From assembly GCA_017537405.1 (NCBI GenBank), contig JAFYKU010000108.1, positions 1 to 8,930 on the forward strand: a stretch of 8,930 bases of DNA, given 5' to 3'. Source of the stretch: Clostridia bacterium. GTDB taxonomy: Bacteria > Bacillota > Clostridia > Christensenellales > UBA1242. The notes under the pieces are model-generated. The model did no database searches. It worked only from the letters and a program-made list of their open reading frames with translations, and was not told the DNA's origin. Position 1 is the stretch's first letter, and every line of letters begins with the position of its first letter. Shown here piece by piece: positions 1-6,816 of the stretch. Both the position numbers and the translations under genes were made by a program.

Positions 1-3000
1 GTGACCGTCGGTTACGGCTACATTATTGCTATCTAATGCAACTTTTGAACTTGTAAACAAAATTTGTGCGCTATTGGTAAATGGCATCAAATTCGGATTC
101 GCCGCCAGCGTACCAGTTCCATCTCCAGTTATATGAACACTTGCGCGTGCCATGGTTGTACAAAGACCCGAATATACCCACTTAGTTGTTGCTGCACAGT
201 TAGTCGTACCATTTTGTTGATACCACAAGTAAAACTCACCCGTTCCAACATTTGTTGATACTAAATCACTAACATCTGTCTTAACATTAGCATTAGTCAC
301 AGCAACGGTTGGCGTAGCTGAAGTACCCGTCACATAATAATAAATTTGATCACCATCACCCGTACTGTTTGCCGCCGCATTTGTTACGCTTGTGGCTTCG
401 AATAATTTTTGACTGCTGCCATTATATGTCAAACTTTGTGCTTTAAGCGAACTGTTTGCTGTGAATGTCGGTGCGGCAAGCTGGGAAATTTCTTTGCTGA
501 GATATGTTCCGTCGGATAATTTAACCCTCTGCTCGGGAACTGCGGTACAATACTCGGTTGCGTCAACTTTGTACCACAAATAATAGGTACCAATTGCTTG
601 GCCTTTTGCAAGTTGCACAGCAGTAATATCAGTTGTCCAACTGCCTGTTGCTGCGGAATTTGAACCAAGTGCGTATTGAATCTTTCCGTTACTGTCTGTA
701 TAACCAGCACCTTTAAACAAAGTCTGTGACTTTTGAGCATTAAAATATACGGCGCCAGTTGTTGCAACATCCAAACTATCTTTTTCTAATTCACACTTGT
801 CTTTTTTGTCAATAATAACCGATTTGGATAAATAAACTGGTGAGTCAATATGTGATGTATTTTCCGTTGTTTCATCGATACTTGATTTTGCAAAAATATA
901 ATAAGTACCAGGTTTCTCTGCAGCAAGCGACAATACAGTACCCCATTCGCCAATTTTTGTCGCATCGCTCCATGCGCTGGATGTATTTAAACAATACACG
1001 AATTTCGACAAGTCGCCATTAGTACAAACCGCTTCCAAAGTCGAATTCGGGCACACTAATTGTGAACTGCCGTTCCATTTCAAACCAGTTTTAACACTAA
1101 TATTTGAACCGTCCAATTTAGGGTCAGTTTGTGGATTAATTTTCACCGATTTATTTGCCGATTTCCATCCGGTATCTTTGTAGTTATCATTCTCTGCCAC
1201 CCTAAATAACAGATAATATGTTCCTGCATTTTTAATTTTCAATGATGTTGTTGCTTTCGCGGTATTATCCGAGGTTGGTTCACCATTACTGGTCGTTGCC
1301 CACCCATAAGTAATTGCATCAGTTGCTGTGTTACCTGTTGTAACGGTTATTTTACCACTAAACGGATACCTATACTCATTATTAAAGGTATATTCAGCTT
1401 GTGCTACAGCGCAACCGTAAGTAAAGCCAGTTTGTTCACCTTTGGCAATTTCATTGGAAATACCCGAATACGCCCATTCGGTGCCGGCGTAGTTACCACT
1501 GCCGGTAGATTTATACCACAAATACCATGGTCCCGCATTAGTTGGTTTTGCCGCAGCCGCCGTATTGTAAGTTGTATTAGGGATTGTCATTACATCCGAC
1601 TTAGTCGACAAACCATAAAGAATGGTACCAGCACCATATTCAAAGGCTGCTTCATTTTTAAACAATTGCAACGGAGAACCAGTGTATTTTGCCGTAGTAG
1701 TATATTGCGCCAATGTGTTTGGTTTTAATTTTGACGCGGCAGCAGTCACTTGCACAGCAGCAAGATAAGTATACTCCCAAACATGGTCGTCCCAACATTG
1801 GATATCATTTACTTTTTTACCTTCTAATTTATACCATAAGTAGTATGTACCAATATTCGCAGCTTTCACTTTTGTGATATCACTCTCTCCAGTAACGGTG
1901 GGAGCATCTGACGCAGACTTACCGAGTGACAATGCATATTTAATCGTACCAGAACCTTTTGTAATGGTACCATTACCCTTAAATAACTGAACACCGCCCG
2001 ACTTCCATGCAACAGTGGAACTAACCACAGAAAGTCCGGTCGCAGAAATATCGGTTGCAGCTTTATAAATTATTTTTTCACCCAAACCAGATTTAGTCCA
2101 CCCCACCGCTGTATAATTCGTATTTGATTCACGACGGTAATACAAAGTGTAAGTACCCGGATAAGTTACTGTCGGCAAACTGGTACTACCACCCGTGTTG
2201 GTGTCATTTGGTTTATTTCCAGTTGTTGTCACTGCGTAATAAACGGTACCACCCACACCGCCAGCAGCTTTACCAGCAGTAAACATAGTAATACTGCTGC
2301 CCGTGTAATATTGCTTATTCGAAGTATAAAAAGACAAGTTGCCATCATCCAGTGTACCTTCACCTTGAGAAACGGTCGCAGAAGCGTCTTGGAGCCAAGT
2401 AGTGTCATTCCAGTTGCTGTCGCCGGTAATTTTGTACCATAAGGTATAGGTTCCAACACCTAAATCCGTGGTAATATCAGAAAGATTTGTTACAGTTGTT
2501 GACGGTTTGGTTGCACCCGCCGCGGTTGAATAACCGTACGATACACTACCGCCACCCACCAATTTATCCGACACTGTTACCGAACCCGAGAACAATGCTG
2601 CACCAGTCCCGTATGTACCGTTTGTCGCTGTCGGCCTTCCGGTAATATAACCAGGAGCCAGATCGGATTTGGTAATTGTAAAACTCGCCCCGTCTACCAT
2701 CACATAGCCGCTATCATTCGTATATTGGTTACCTTTCACACGAGCAAATGTGTTGTAAGTCCCGACTGCACTAAACTCCAAATTTTTCAACTCCGCACTC
2801 GTATACCCGCCTATATCGTAGCCAATAGACCCAGCATTCACCGCCACATATATCACATTTGCCGTATTGAACTTAAAGGTCGCATTAACTTCGAAAGGAT
2901 ACTTGTATTTCGAGCCAGTATAGGGTACTGTCGCGCTACGGCCTGAAAGTACTGAATACGAACTACTTACAAACGCGTTCGGAAAATTCACTACAGTCCT

Positions 3001-3657
3001 GGACACACCTAAGTATTGGTAAGTGTTATAGGCATCAGAATATGAGTTACTCAACACTTTAGCCCATAAGTAGTTAGTACCTCCACATACAGCTTCGACT
3101 TTGTTAGGGCCGTCGTACAATTCAGAAGGGTCTCCTGCAGCTGTACTCGATTTCGACGCAAAGTACCTGATGCTTTTTCCAACCTCTTCACCGAGATGTG
3201 CGGCTTCGGTATCATTTACATAACAGTGATATGTACTAACATTTGAGAACGGGTATTTGTTGTTATTGCTCGCACTATAAGCATAATTCGTCGAGGGGAG
3301 TCTACCACCGTCGACAGTAACAGTTATTGAATTACCTCTTGTCACACTAACACTATCGACTTTAGACCAAACCGAATTCCTCGTGTAAGGCTTGTAAGTA
3401 CCTGTACTAGAATCATAAACCGTACCCGAATAAATTAGTTGGTAATAAACCGTTGTCGTACTACCTGGAATAAAGTACTTATCACACTCTGGTCCATTCA
3501 CGGAACCGGTTGAAGTAATTTTCTCGTTACTACCACATACTAATTTATATCTCACGGAAGCTGAAAACCCGCTTTGATAGGTCGGACCAGATTTTATTGG
3601 ATTGGTAATATAACCATTATATACTACACTAGTATAAAGAGTGGGCTTTTTGGTTAC
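1..3657 (-). repeat. Array of ten to eleven diverged ~100-residue Ig-like repeats (protein-level)
   Basis: The repeat cores begin at residues ~127 (VYYQLIYSG), 251 (GGTNYLWAKV), 358 (GTYNTFARV), 461 (GTYTLWYKI), 560 (GTYTLYYRR), 662 (GTYYLWYKL), 768 (GPWYLWYKS), 871 (GTYYLLFRV), 976 (GTYYIFAKS), 1082 (GTYYLWYKV) and 1199 (GEFYLWYQQ). From 251 onward the spacing is 99-117 residues, mostly 102-107. An eleventh unit beginning near residue 1249 is cut by the edge. Each unit opens with a Y-x-G-S-x-Q-x-LF type strand and a G-x-I-x-YALG-like strand about 25 residues later. The first two units are the most diverged. At DNA level the copies are too different to be simple tandem duplicates, which suggests old duplication with divergence. 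Confidence 0.5.
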
Positions 3658-3834
3658 AAAGTTATCAGGATTAAAATCATTGCCAGGATCGACAGCCTTT
3701 AAATTGGAAATTTCGTAGTTGGTTAATTGTTTAATTCCAAACAAATTTGCCGCGAACGGAAAAGCAGCCACCGCCGCCAAGATCGCGATTAAAACAAAGA
3801 CTGTTGATTTTAAATTATTCCCCAATTTCCCCAT
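1..3834 (-). CDS. Giant Ig-like-repeat surface/secreted protein (partial, 3' end off the window)
   Basis: A single open frame of 1278 codons runs from ATG at 3834 to the left edge with no stop, so the true C-terminus and any cell-wall anchor are not visible. Residues 1-10 are lysine-containing and about 11-33 are hydrophobic, which reads as a signal peptide or N-terminal membrane anchor. Residues ~60-1278 are Thr/Ser/Gly/Tyr-rich and built of ~100-residue repeats. Each starts near Y-T/N-G-S-x-Q-x-L-F and ends in a core such as GTYYLWYK, a pattern known from Ig-like beta-sandwich repeats of bacterial surface proteins. No enzymatic motif is visible. Thirteen cysteines are present. The ATG lies 8 nt after the mtaB stop on the same strand, so co-transcription is possible, but no Shine-Dalgarno sequence precedes it. 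An adhesin, S-layer-like or stalk role is inference. High confidence that it is a real gene, low on function. Confidence 0.5.
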   Translation of the reverse strand, partial: MGKLGNNLKSTVFVLIAILAAVAAFPFAANLFGIKQLTNYEISNLKAVDPGNDFNPDNFVTKKPTLYTSVVYNGYITNPIKSGPTYQSGFSASVRYKLVCGSNEKITSTGSVNGPECDKYFIPGSTTTVYYQLIYSGTVYDSSTGTYKPYTRNSVWSKVDSVSVTRGNSITVTVDGGRLPSTNYAYSASNNNKYPFSNVSTYHCYVNDTEAAHLGEEVGKSIRYFASKSSTAAGDPSELYDGPNKVEAVCGGTNYLWAKVLSNSYSDAYNTYQYLGVSRTVVNFPNAFVSSSYSVLSGRSATVPYTGSKYKYPFEVNATFKFNTANVIYVAVNAGSIGYDIGGYTSAELKNLEFSAVGTYNTFARVKGNQYTNDSGYVMVDGASFTITKSDLAPGYITGRPTATNGTYGTGAALFSGSVTVSDKLVGGGSVSYGYSTAAGATKPSTTVTNLSDITTDLGVGTYTLWYKITGDSNWNDTTWLQDASATVSQGEGTLDDGNLSFYTSNKQYYTGSSITMFTAGKAAGGVGGTVYYAVTTTGNKPNDTNTGGSTSLPTVTYPGTYTLYYRRESNTNYTAVGWTKSGLGEKIIYKAATDISATGLSVVSSTVAWKSGGVQLFKGNGTITKGSGTIKYALSLGKSASDAPTVTGESDITKVKAANIGTYYLWYKLEGKKVNDIQCWDDHVWEYTYLAAVQVTAAASKLKPNTLAQYTTTAKYTGSPLQLFKNEAAFEYGAGTILYGLSTKSDVMTIPNTTYNTAAAAKPTNAGPWYLWYKSTGSGNYAGTEWAYSGISNEIAKGEQTGFTYGCAVAQAEYTFNNEYRYPFSGKITVTTGNTATDAITYGWATTSNGEPTSDNTAKATTSLKIKNAGTYYLLFRVAENDNYKDTGWKSANKSVKINPQTDPKLDGSNISVKTGLKWNGSSQLVCPNSTLEAVCTNGDLSKFVYCLNTSSAWSDATKIGEWGTVLSLAAEKPGTYYIFAKSSIDETTENTSHIDSPVYLSKSVIIDKKDKCELEKDSLDVATTGAVYFNAQKSQTLFKGAGYTDSNGKIQYALGSNSAATGSWTTDITAVQLAKGQAIGTYYLWYKVDATEYCTAVPEQRVKLSDGTYLSKEISQLAAPTFTANSSLKAQSLTYNGSSQKLFEATSVTNAAANSTGDGDQIYYYVTGTSATPTVAVTNANVKTDVSDLVSTNVGTGEFYLWYQQNGTTNCAATTKWVYSGLCTTMARASVHITGDGTGTLAANPNLMPFTNSAQILFTSSKVALDSNNVAVTDGH
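3745..3834 (-). other. N-terminal signal peptide or membrane anchor of the giant surface protein
   Basis: Residues 1-30 have the classic order: a short polar start with lysines at 3 and 9, then an uninterrupted hydrophobic core (TVFVLIAILAAVAAFPFAA, residues 11-29). A-V-A at 21-23 or the alanines at 28-29 could be a signal peptidase I site. If uncleaved, the segment would act as a membrane anchor. It predicts export of the repeat region. The cleavage site is not certain. Confidence 0.5.
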
Positions 3835-3842
3835 AATATCTA

Positions 3843-4877
3843 TTATTTATCATAATAAGGAAATAATGTAAAACGGATTTTGTCGAAACGCGCGGTGACA
3901 ATATGATTAGGAATAGGTTTCATTTTCGCGGCCGGCGTACCGGTACGCGGAGAATACGGAAAGATGTGCACATGGTCCAATTTTAAGGTTTGAAGATAGT
4001 TTAATGTCGTTTCAAAATCGGCTTGAGTTTCGGTTGGGAAGCCCACAATTAAGTCAGTGCCGAATGTAGCGTTTATAAACGCTGCACGCAGCGACGCAAT
4101 GATTTCCGCGTACTGTGCAGTGGTATAATGACGGTTCATGGCGGTAAGCACAGCGTCACTGCCCGATTGCAAACAAATATGAAAGTGCGGTACAAAGTGG
4201 GAACACTGCCGCAGTGTGTCAATTAATTGTGCGGTCATCATGGGCGGTTCCAGACTGGAAATTTCCCACGCAATACCGCAAGCGTCAACAGCGCGACACA
4301 GTTCATCAAAGTGCGGGTAGTAACACAAATTAATGCCGCACAGTACCACGGAAGTTACATGCGAACCTTGGGCTTTAATTTCGGCAACGACTTCATCAAT
4401 CGGACGATACGATAATTTATTTCGCAGGTGCGGAATGATACAATAGGTACAAAAATTTTGGCAGCCATCTTGAACCTTGATAAACGCTTTTTCGCGGCGG
4501 TGTTGCACAGTCACGGTATCGGTTACACGGGACTGCCCCGCTTTGATTTTATCCGCGATTTCCAGTGCCACCATTTCCGGCGTCTTACGGCCAAAGGCAC
4601 AACCCATGCCAACCAAGATAGCCTGTGGGTGATATTTCTTTATCTTAGAAACGCCGTAACGGGACTTCTTTTCCGCCATACTGGTCACCGCACATGAATT
4701 TACAACAAAACCCGCTGCGTGCGGCAGACGCGAAATAGCGCCGTCTGCGACCATCTGATTTGGAATACCCATGGCGTCCAGTTGCGAGGCTACGGCTTCA
4801 CTTTCGTAATAATTAACTTTACAACCGTAAGTGATAATGTAGACTAACGGTGCTTGACTTTGCATATCAAACAGCAT
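3843..4877 (-). CDS. mtaB: tRNA N6-threonylcarbamoyladenosine methylthiotransferase MtaB, short form lacking TRAM
   Basis: A radical-SAM methylthiotransferase that in this family converts t6A37 to ms2t6A37 in ANN-decoding tRNAs. The 344 residues show the N-terminal UPF0004 domain with three cluster cysteines (C19 in TYGCKVN, C62 in VNSCAVT, C93 in GMGCAFG). The radical-SAM triad is CQNFCTYC (C139, C143, C146). Family signatures follow: ISSLEP at 207-211, LQSGSDAVL at 236-244, GTDLIVGFPTE at 273-283 and FPYSPRTGTPA at 306-316. TYGCKVN and the FPYSPRTGTPA segment favour MtaB over MiaB or RimO. Family members usually run about 430-450 residues and end in a TRAM RNA-binding domain. This one stops about 28 residues after that last motif. 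The start is set by GGTGAT (4883-4888) five bases upstream. It is divergent from rpsU, and the giant surface gene follows after 8 bp. Confidence 0.5.
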   Translation of the reverse strand: MLFDMQSQAPLVYIITYGCKVNYYESEAVASQLDAMGIPNQMVADGAISRLPHAAGFVVNSCAVTSMAEKKSRYGVSKIKKYHPQAILVGMGCAFGRKTPEMVALEIADKIKAGQSRVTDTVTVQHRREKAFIKVQDGCQNFCTYCIIPHLRNKLSYRPIDEVVAEIKAQGSHVTSVVLCGINLCYYPHFDELCRAVDACGIAWEISSLEPPMMTAQLIDTLRQCSHFVPHFHICLQSGSDAVLTAMNRHYTTAQYAEIIASLRAAFINATFGTDLIVGFPTETQADFETTLNYLQTLKLDHVHIFPYSPRTGTPAAKMKPIPNHIVTARFDKIRFTLFPYYDK

Positions 4878-4882
4878 ATACT
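4854..4882 (+). promoter_or_regulatory. Predicted sigma-A promoter of rpsU
   Basis: On the plus strand, a -35 of TTGACT (4854-4859) and a -10 of TATACT (4877-4882) have a 17-bp spacer; each matches consensus at 5 of 6 positions. The start point would be near 4889, giving a ~32-nt leader. The -35 and spacer lie inside the first codons of mtaB, and the -10 begins at the first base of the mtaB start codon (4877). Confidence 0.5.
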
Positions 4883-4900
4883 ATCACCATTATTTTGTAA

Positions 4901-4929
4901 ATTAAAAGCGGGGTGAGAAAATGAGTCAA
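4901..4929 (-). promoter_or_regulatory. Predicted sigma-A promoter of mtaB
   Basis: On the minus strand, a -35 of TTGACT (4924-4929) and a -10 of TTTAAT (4901-4906) are separated by exactly 17 bp; each matches consensus at 5 of 6 positions. The start point would be near 4894, giving a ~17-nt leader that carries the GGTGAT binding site of mtaB. The -35 is formed by the second and third codons of rpsU, read in reverse. Confidence 0.5.
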
Positions 4930-5118
4930 GTTATCGTTGGCGAAAACGAAAGTTTGGAAAACGCTTTAAAGCGCTTCAAACGCAAAGTTCAAAAAGACGG
5001 TATTATCGCTGATATGAAGCGTAAAGAAGAATATGTAAAACCAAGCGTTGCCCGTAAATTGAAAAGTGCTAATGCTCGTAAACGCGCACACAAAGAAGCT
5101 CGTGGCGGAAAAATTTAA
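4921..5118 (+). CDS. rpsU: 30S ribosomal protein S21
   Basis: S21 is a small basic protein of the 30S platform, next to the 3' end of 16S rRNA and the Shine-Dalgarno duplex, that helps translation initiation. The 65 residues match the family throughout: an N-terminal V-x-V-x-E-N-E-S-L-E-x-A-L-x-R-F-K-R-K segment, then an Arg/Lys-rich helical tail with the typical S-V-A-R-K-L-K and K-R-A-H-K blocks. Length is normal. The start is supported by GGGGTGA at 4910-4916, four bases upstream of ATG. It is transcribed alone: a promoter sits in the head of divergent mtaB and a terminator follows 23 bp after the stop. In Bacillus, rpsU and mtaB (yqeV) are also close together, so the pairing fits a conserved neighbourhood with altered orientation (established knowledge plus inference). 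Confidence 0.5.
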   Translation: MSQVIVGENESLENALKRFKRKVQKDGIIADMKRKEEYVKPSVARKLKSANARKRAHKEARGGKI

Positions 5119-5141
5119 TGCAGCATTGACGCATAACAATA

Positions 5142-5173
5142 AAAAAAGACTGCACTATTTGGCAGTCTTTTTT
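5142..5173. terminator. Bidirectional intrinsic terminator between rpsU and rny
   Basis: GACTGC (5148-5153) pairs perfectly with GCAGTC (5162-5167) around an 8-nt loop. The flanking A run (5141-5147) and T run (5168-5173) extend the stem and provide a U tract on whichever strand is transcribed. It lies between the convergent 3' ends of rpsU and rny, so it should stop both. Confidence 0.5.
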
Positions 5174-5190
5174 GTTGTCTTTTTAACCGC

Positions 5191-6750
5191 TTACTTAGCC
5201 GTTTCGATGGCACGCGTTTCACGGATAACATTGACTTTGATTTGGCCTGGGTATTGTAAATTGTTTTCAATTTCTTTCGCAATTTCTTTCGCCATGAATA
5301 ATGCTTGGCTGTCGGAAACTTCTTCTGGTTTAACAATAACACGGACTTCACGACCAGCTGAAATTGCATAACATTTATCCACCCCACTCTTGGCTTTACA
5401 AATGTCTTCCAAGTCGTGCAAGCGTTTAATATAGTTTTCCAAGTTTTCACGACGGGCACCCGGACGAGACGAACTGATAGCATCGGCAACTTGCACAATC
5501 ACAGCTTCGACCGAATGATATGGGACATCGCCATGGTGGGCTTCGATACAGTGAATTACAGCTTCACTTTCTTTACAGCGTCTTGCCAATTCCACACCAA
5601 TCGAAACATGGGTTCCTTCGACTTCGTGGTCAGTAGCTTTACCAATGTCGTGTAACAAACCTGCGCGGCGGCAGACTTGTTCGTTGGCACCTAATTCAAC
5701 CGCTAACATACCGGCAAGCAATGAAACTTCCACGCTGTGTTTCAAAACATTTTGGCCATAACTGTAACGGAATTTTAAACGCCCCAAGTGCTTAATAATT
5801 TCCATCGGCAAGCCATTGACTTTAGCATCGTAAGCGGCATGCTCACCCACATTCTTACAATTTTGCTCCATGTCTTTTTTGGTACGCTCAACAATTTCTT
5901 CGATACGCGCCGGATTAACACGGCCGTCCATAATTAATTTTTCCAATGCTAAACGCGCAATTTCGCGGCGGTATGGATCAAACGAAGAAACTGTAATCAC
6001 ATCTGGCGTATCATCAATAATCAAGTCGACACCAGTTGCGGCTTCAATTGAACGAATGTTACGACCTTCTTTACCAATCAAACGACCTTTGATTTCGTCA
6101 CCCGAAATGGTAACCGAAGATGTGGTAATTTCGTTGCTGGTATCTGTAGAAAGTCGTTGTACTGCGTTTGTAATAATTTCACGAGCTTTACTGTCCGCAT
6201 TTTCTTTCGCGTCCTCTTCAATTTCACGAATCATTTTTGCAGCATCAGCTTTAGCTTCGTCAGTCAAATTCTCAATGATTAATTTTTTGGCTTCGGTTTT
6301 AGTTAAGCCCGAAATTTTCTCCAATTGACTAACGGCATCGGCTTTGGTTTTTTCCACAGCTTCCAAATTGTTTTGAACTTGTTTTTTGGTTTCTTCAATT
6401 TGGCTGCGCAATTTTTCCAAAGCCAATTCTTTGTTTTCGAGATTTTCTTCGCGTTTACCAATTTGTTCTTCGCGCGTAAAAATATGAGATTCCATGCGTT
6501 GAATTTCAGCACGGCGTTCTCTAATTTCGTTATCGCATTCGACTTTTAATTTGTGTACTTCTTCTTTAGCTTCTAAGAGTGCTTCCTTTTTCACCGTGGC
6601 AGCTTCGCTAATCGCTTTCTTTGCCAATTCACTGGCTGCAAGACGATTCTTTTTCATTGTATTAGATTGGAGTATATAACATAAGAACCAACCGATACCC
6701 GCACCTAATACCAGACCCACGATGAGTAGGATAATTGCTAATCCATTCAT
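5191..6750 (-). CDS. rny: Ribonuclease Y
   Basis: A membrane-anchored endoribonuclease that starts bulk mRNA decay in Bacillota and scaffolds the degradosome-like network. The 519 residues are the usual length with all domains present: an N-terminal transmembrane helix (about residues 4-27), a long charged coiled coil (about 35-200), a KH RNA-binding domain with GRLIGKEGRNIR at 222-233 (GKEG loop), and an HD metal-dependent phosphohydrolase domain. Visible HD ligands are H338 (LKHSVEV), H367-D368 (LLHDIGK), the EAHHGD segment at 403-408 and D423 (VADAIS). The start is supported by AAAGGAG at 6760-6766, nine bases upstream of ATG. The gene is divergent from pgsA and convergent with rpsU, with its own consensus promoter and terminator, so it is probably monocistronic. 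Nothing in the protein is unusual. Confidence 0.5.
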   Translation of the reverse strand: MNGLAIILLIVGLVLGAGIGWFLCYILQSNTMKKNRLAASELAKKAISEAATVKKEALLEAKEEVHKLKVECDNEIRERRAEIQRMESHIFTREEQIGKREENLENKELALEKLRSQIEETKKQVQNNLEAVEKTKADAVSQLEKISGLTKTEAKKLIIENLTDEAKADAAKMIREIEEDAKENADSKAREIITNAVQRLSTDTSNEITTSSVTISGDEIKGRLIGKEGRNIRSIEAATGVDLIIDDTPDVITVSSFDPYRREIARLALEKLIMDGRVNPARIEEIVERTKKDMEQNCKNVGEHAAYDAKVNGLPMEIIKHLGRLKFRYSYGQNVLKHSVEVSLLAGMLAVELGANEQVCRRAGLLHDIGKATDHEVEGTHVSIGVELARRCKESEAVIHCIEAHHGDVPYHSVEAVIVQVADAISSSRPGARRENLENYIKRLHDLEDICKAKSGVDKCYAISAGREVRVIVKPEEVSDSQALFMAKEIAKEIENNLQYPGQIKVNVIRETRAIETAK

Positions 6751-6787
6751 CGTTATTTTCTCCTTTACTTTTTATTAAGTATGTCTC

Positions 6788-6816
6788 ATTATACATTTTG
6801 GAGGTGTATATGTCAA
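6788..6816 (-). promoter_or_regulatory. Perfect-consensus sigma-A promoter of rny
   Basis: On the minus strand, TTGACA (6811-6816) and TATAAT (6788-6793) are separated by exactly 17 bp, so all twelve consensus bases are present. The start point would be near 6781, giving a ~31-nt leader that carries AAAGGAG. The promoter completely covers the ribosome binding site of pgsA and its first codons on the opposite strand. Confidence 0.5.
6800..6806 (+). promoter_or_regulatory. Ribosome binding site that fixes the pgsA start
   Basis: GGAGGTG is a near-full anti-Shine-Dalgarno match, with GGAGG ending five bases before the ATG at 6810. The open frame extends further upstream to 6735, but that part overlaps the rny start and its promoter, has no binding site and does not resemble the family. 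The start at 6810 (MSKHIPN) is therefore preferred. Confidence 0.5.

Noticed and set aside
429..770. Open frame of 113 codons on the minus strand within the surface gene
   Set aside because: It lies in another frame of the continuous 1278-codon gene on the same strand, with no binding site and composition typical of an out-of-frame reading of the Ig-like repeats.
1399..1728. Plus-strand open frame of 109 codons
   Set aside because: It is antisense to the surface gene, has no ribosome binding site or recognisable domain, and is explained by the opposite-strand coding sequence.
1..3834. Apparent gene-free 3.8-kb region with only short frames
   Set aside because: Reading the minus strand from 3834 shows one uninterrupted coding frame to the edge, so it is coding and not intergenic, CRISPR or a DNA repeat region.
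3845..3870. AT-only inverted repeat (ATTATTT / AAATAAT) at the end of mtaB, considered as a terminator
   Set aside because: It is a seven-pair stem of A-T only with a 12-nt loop and no U tract; it is too weak, and mtaB may read through into the surface gene.
5870..6328. Plus-strand open frame of 152 codons opposite rny
   Set aside because: It is a mirror of the highly charged coiled-coil and KH coding region of RNase Y, with no binding site and no family resemblance.
6764..6795. Possible pgsA promoter (TTTACT with CATTAT, 17-bp spacer)
   Set aside because: Only four of six matches in each hexamer, and the start point would fall in the ribosome binding site, leaving almost no leader.
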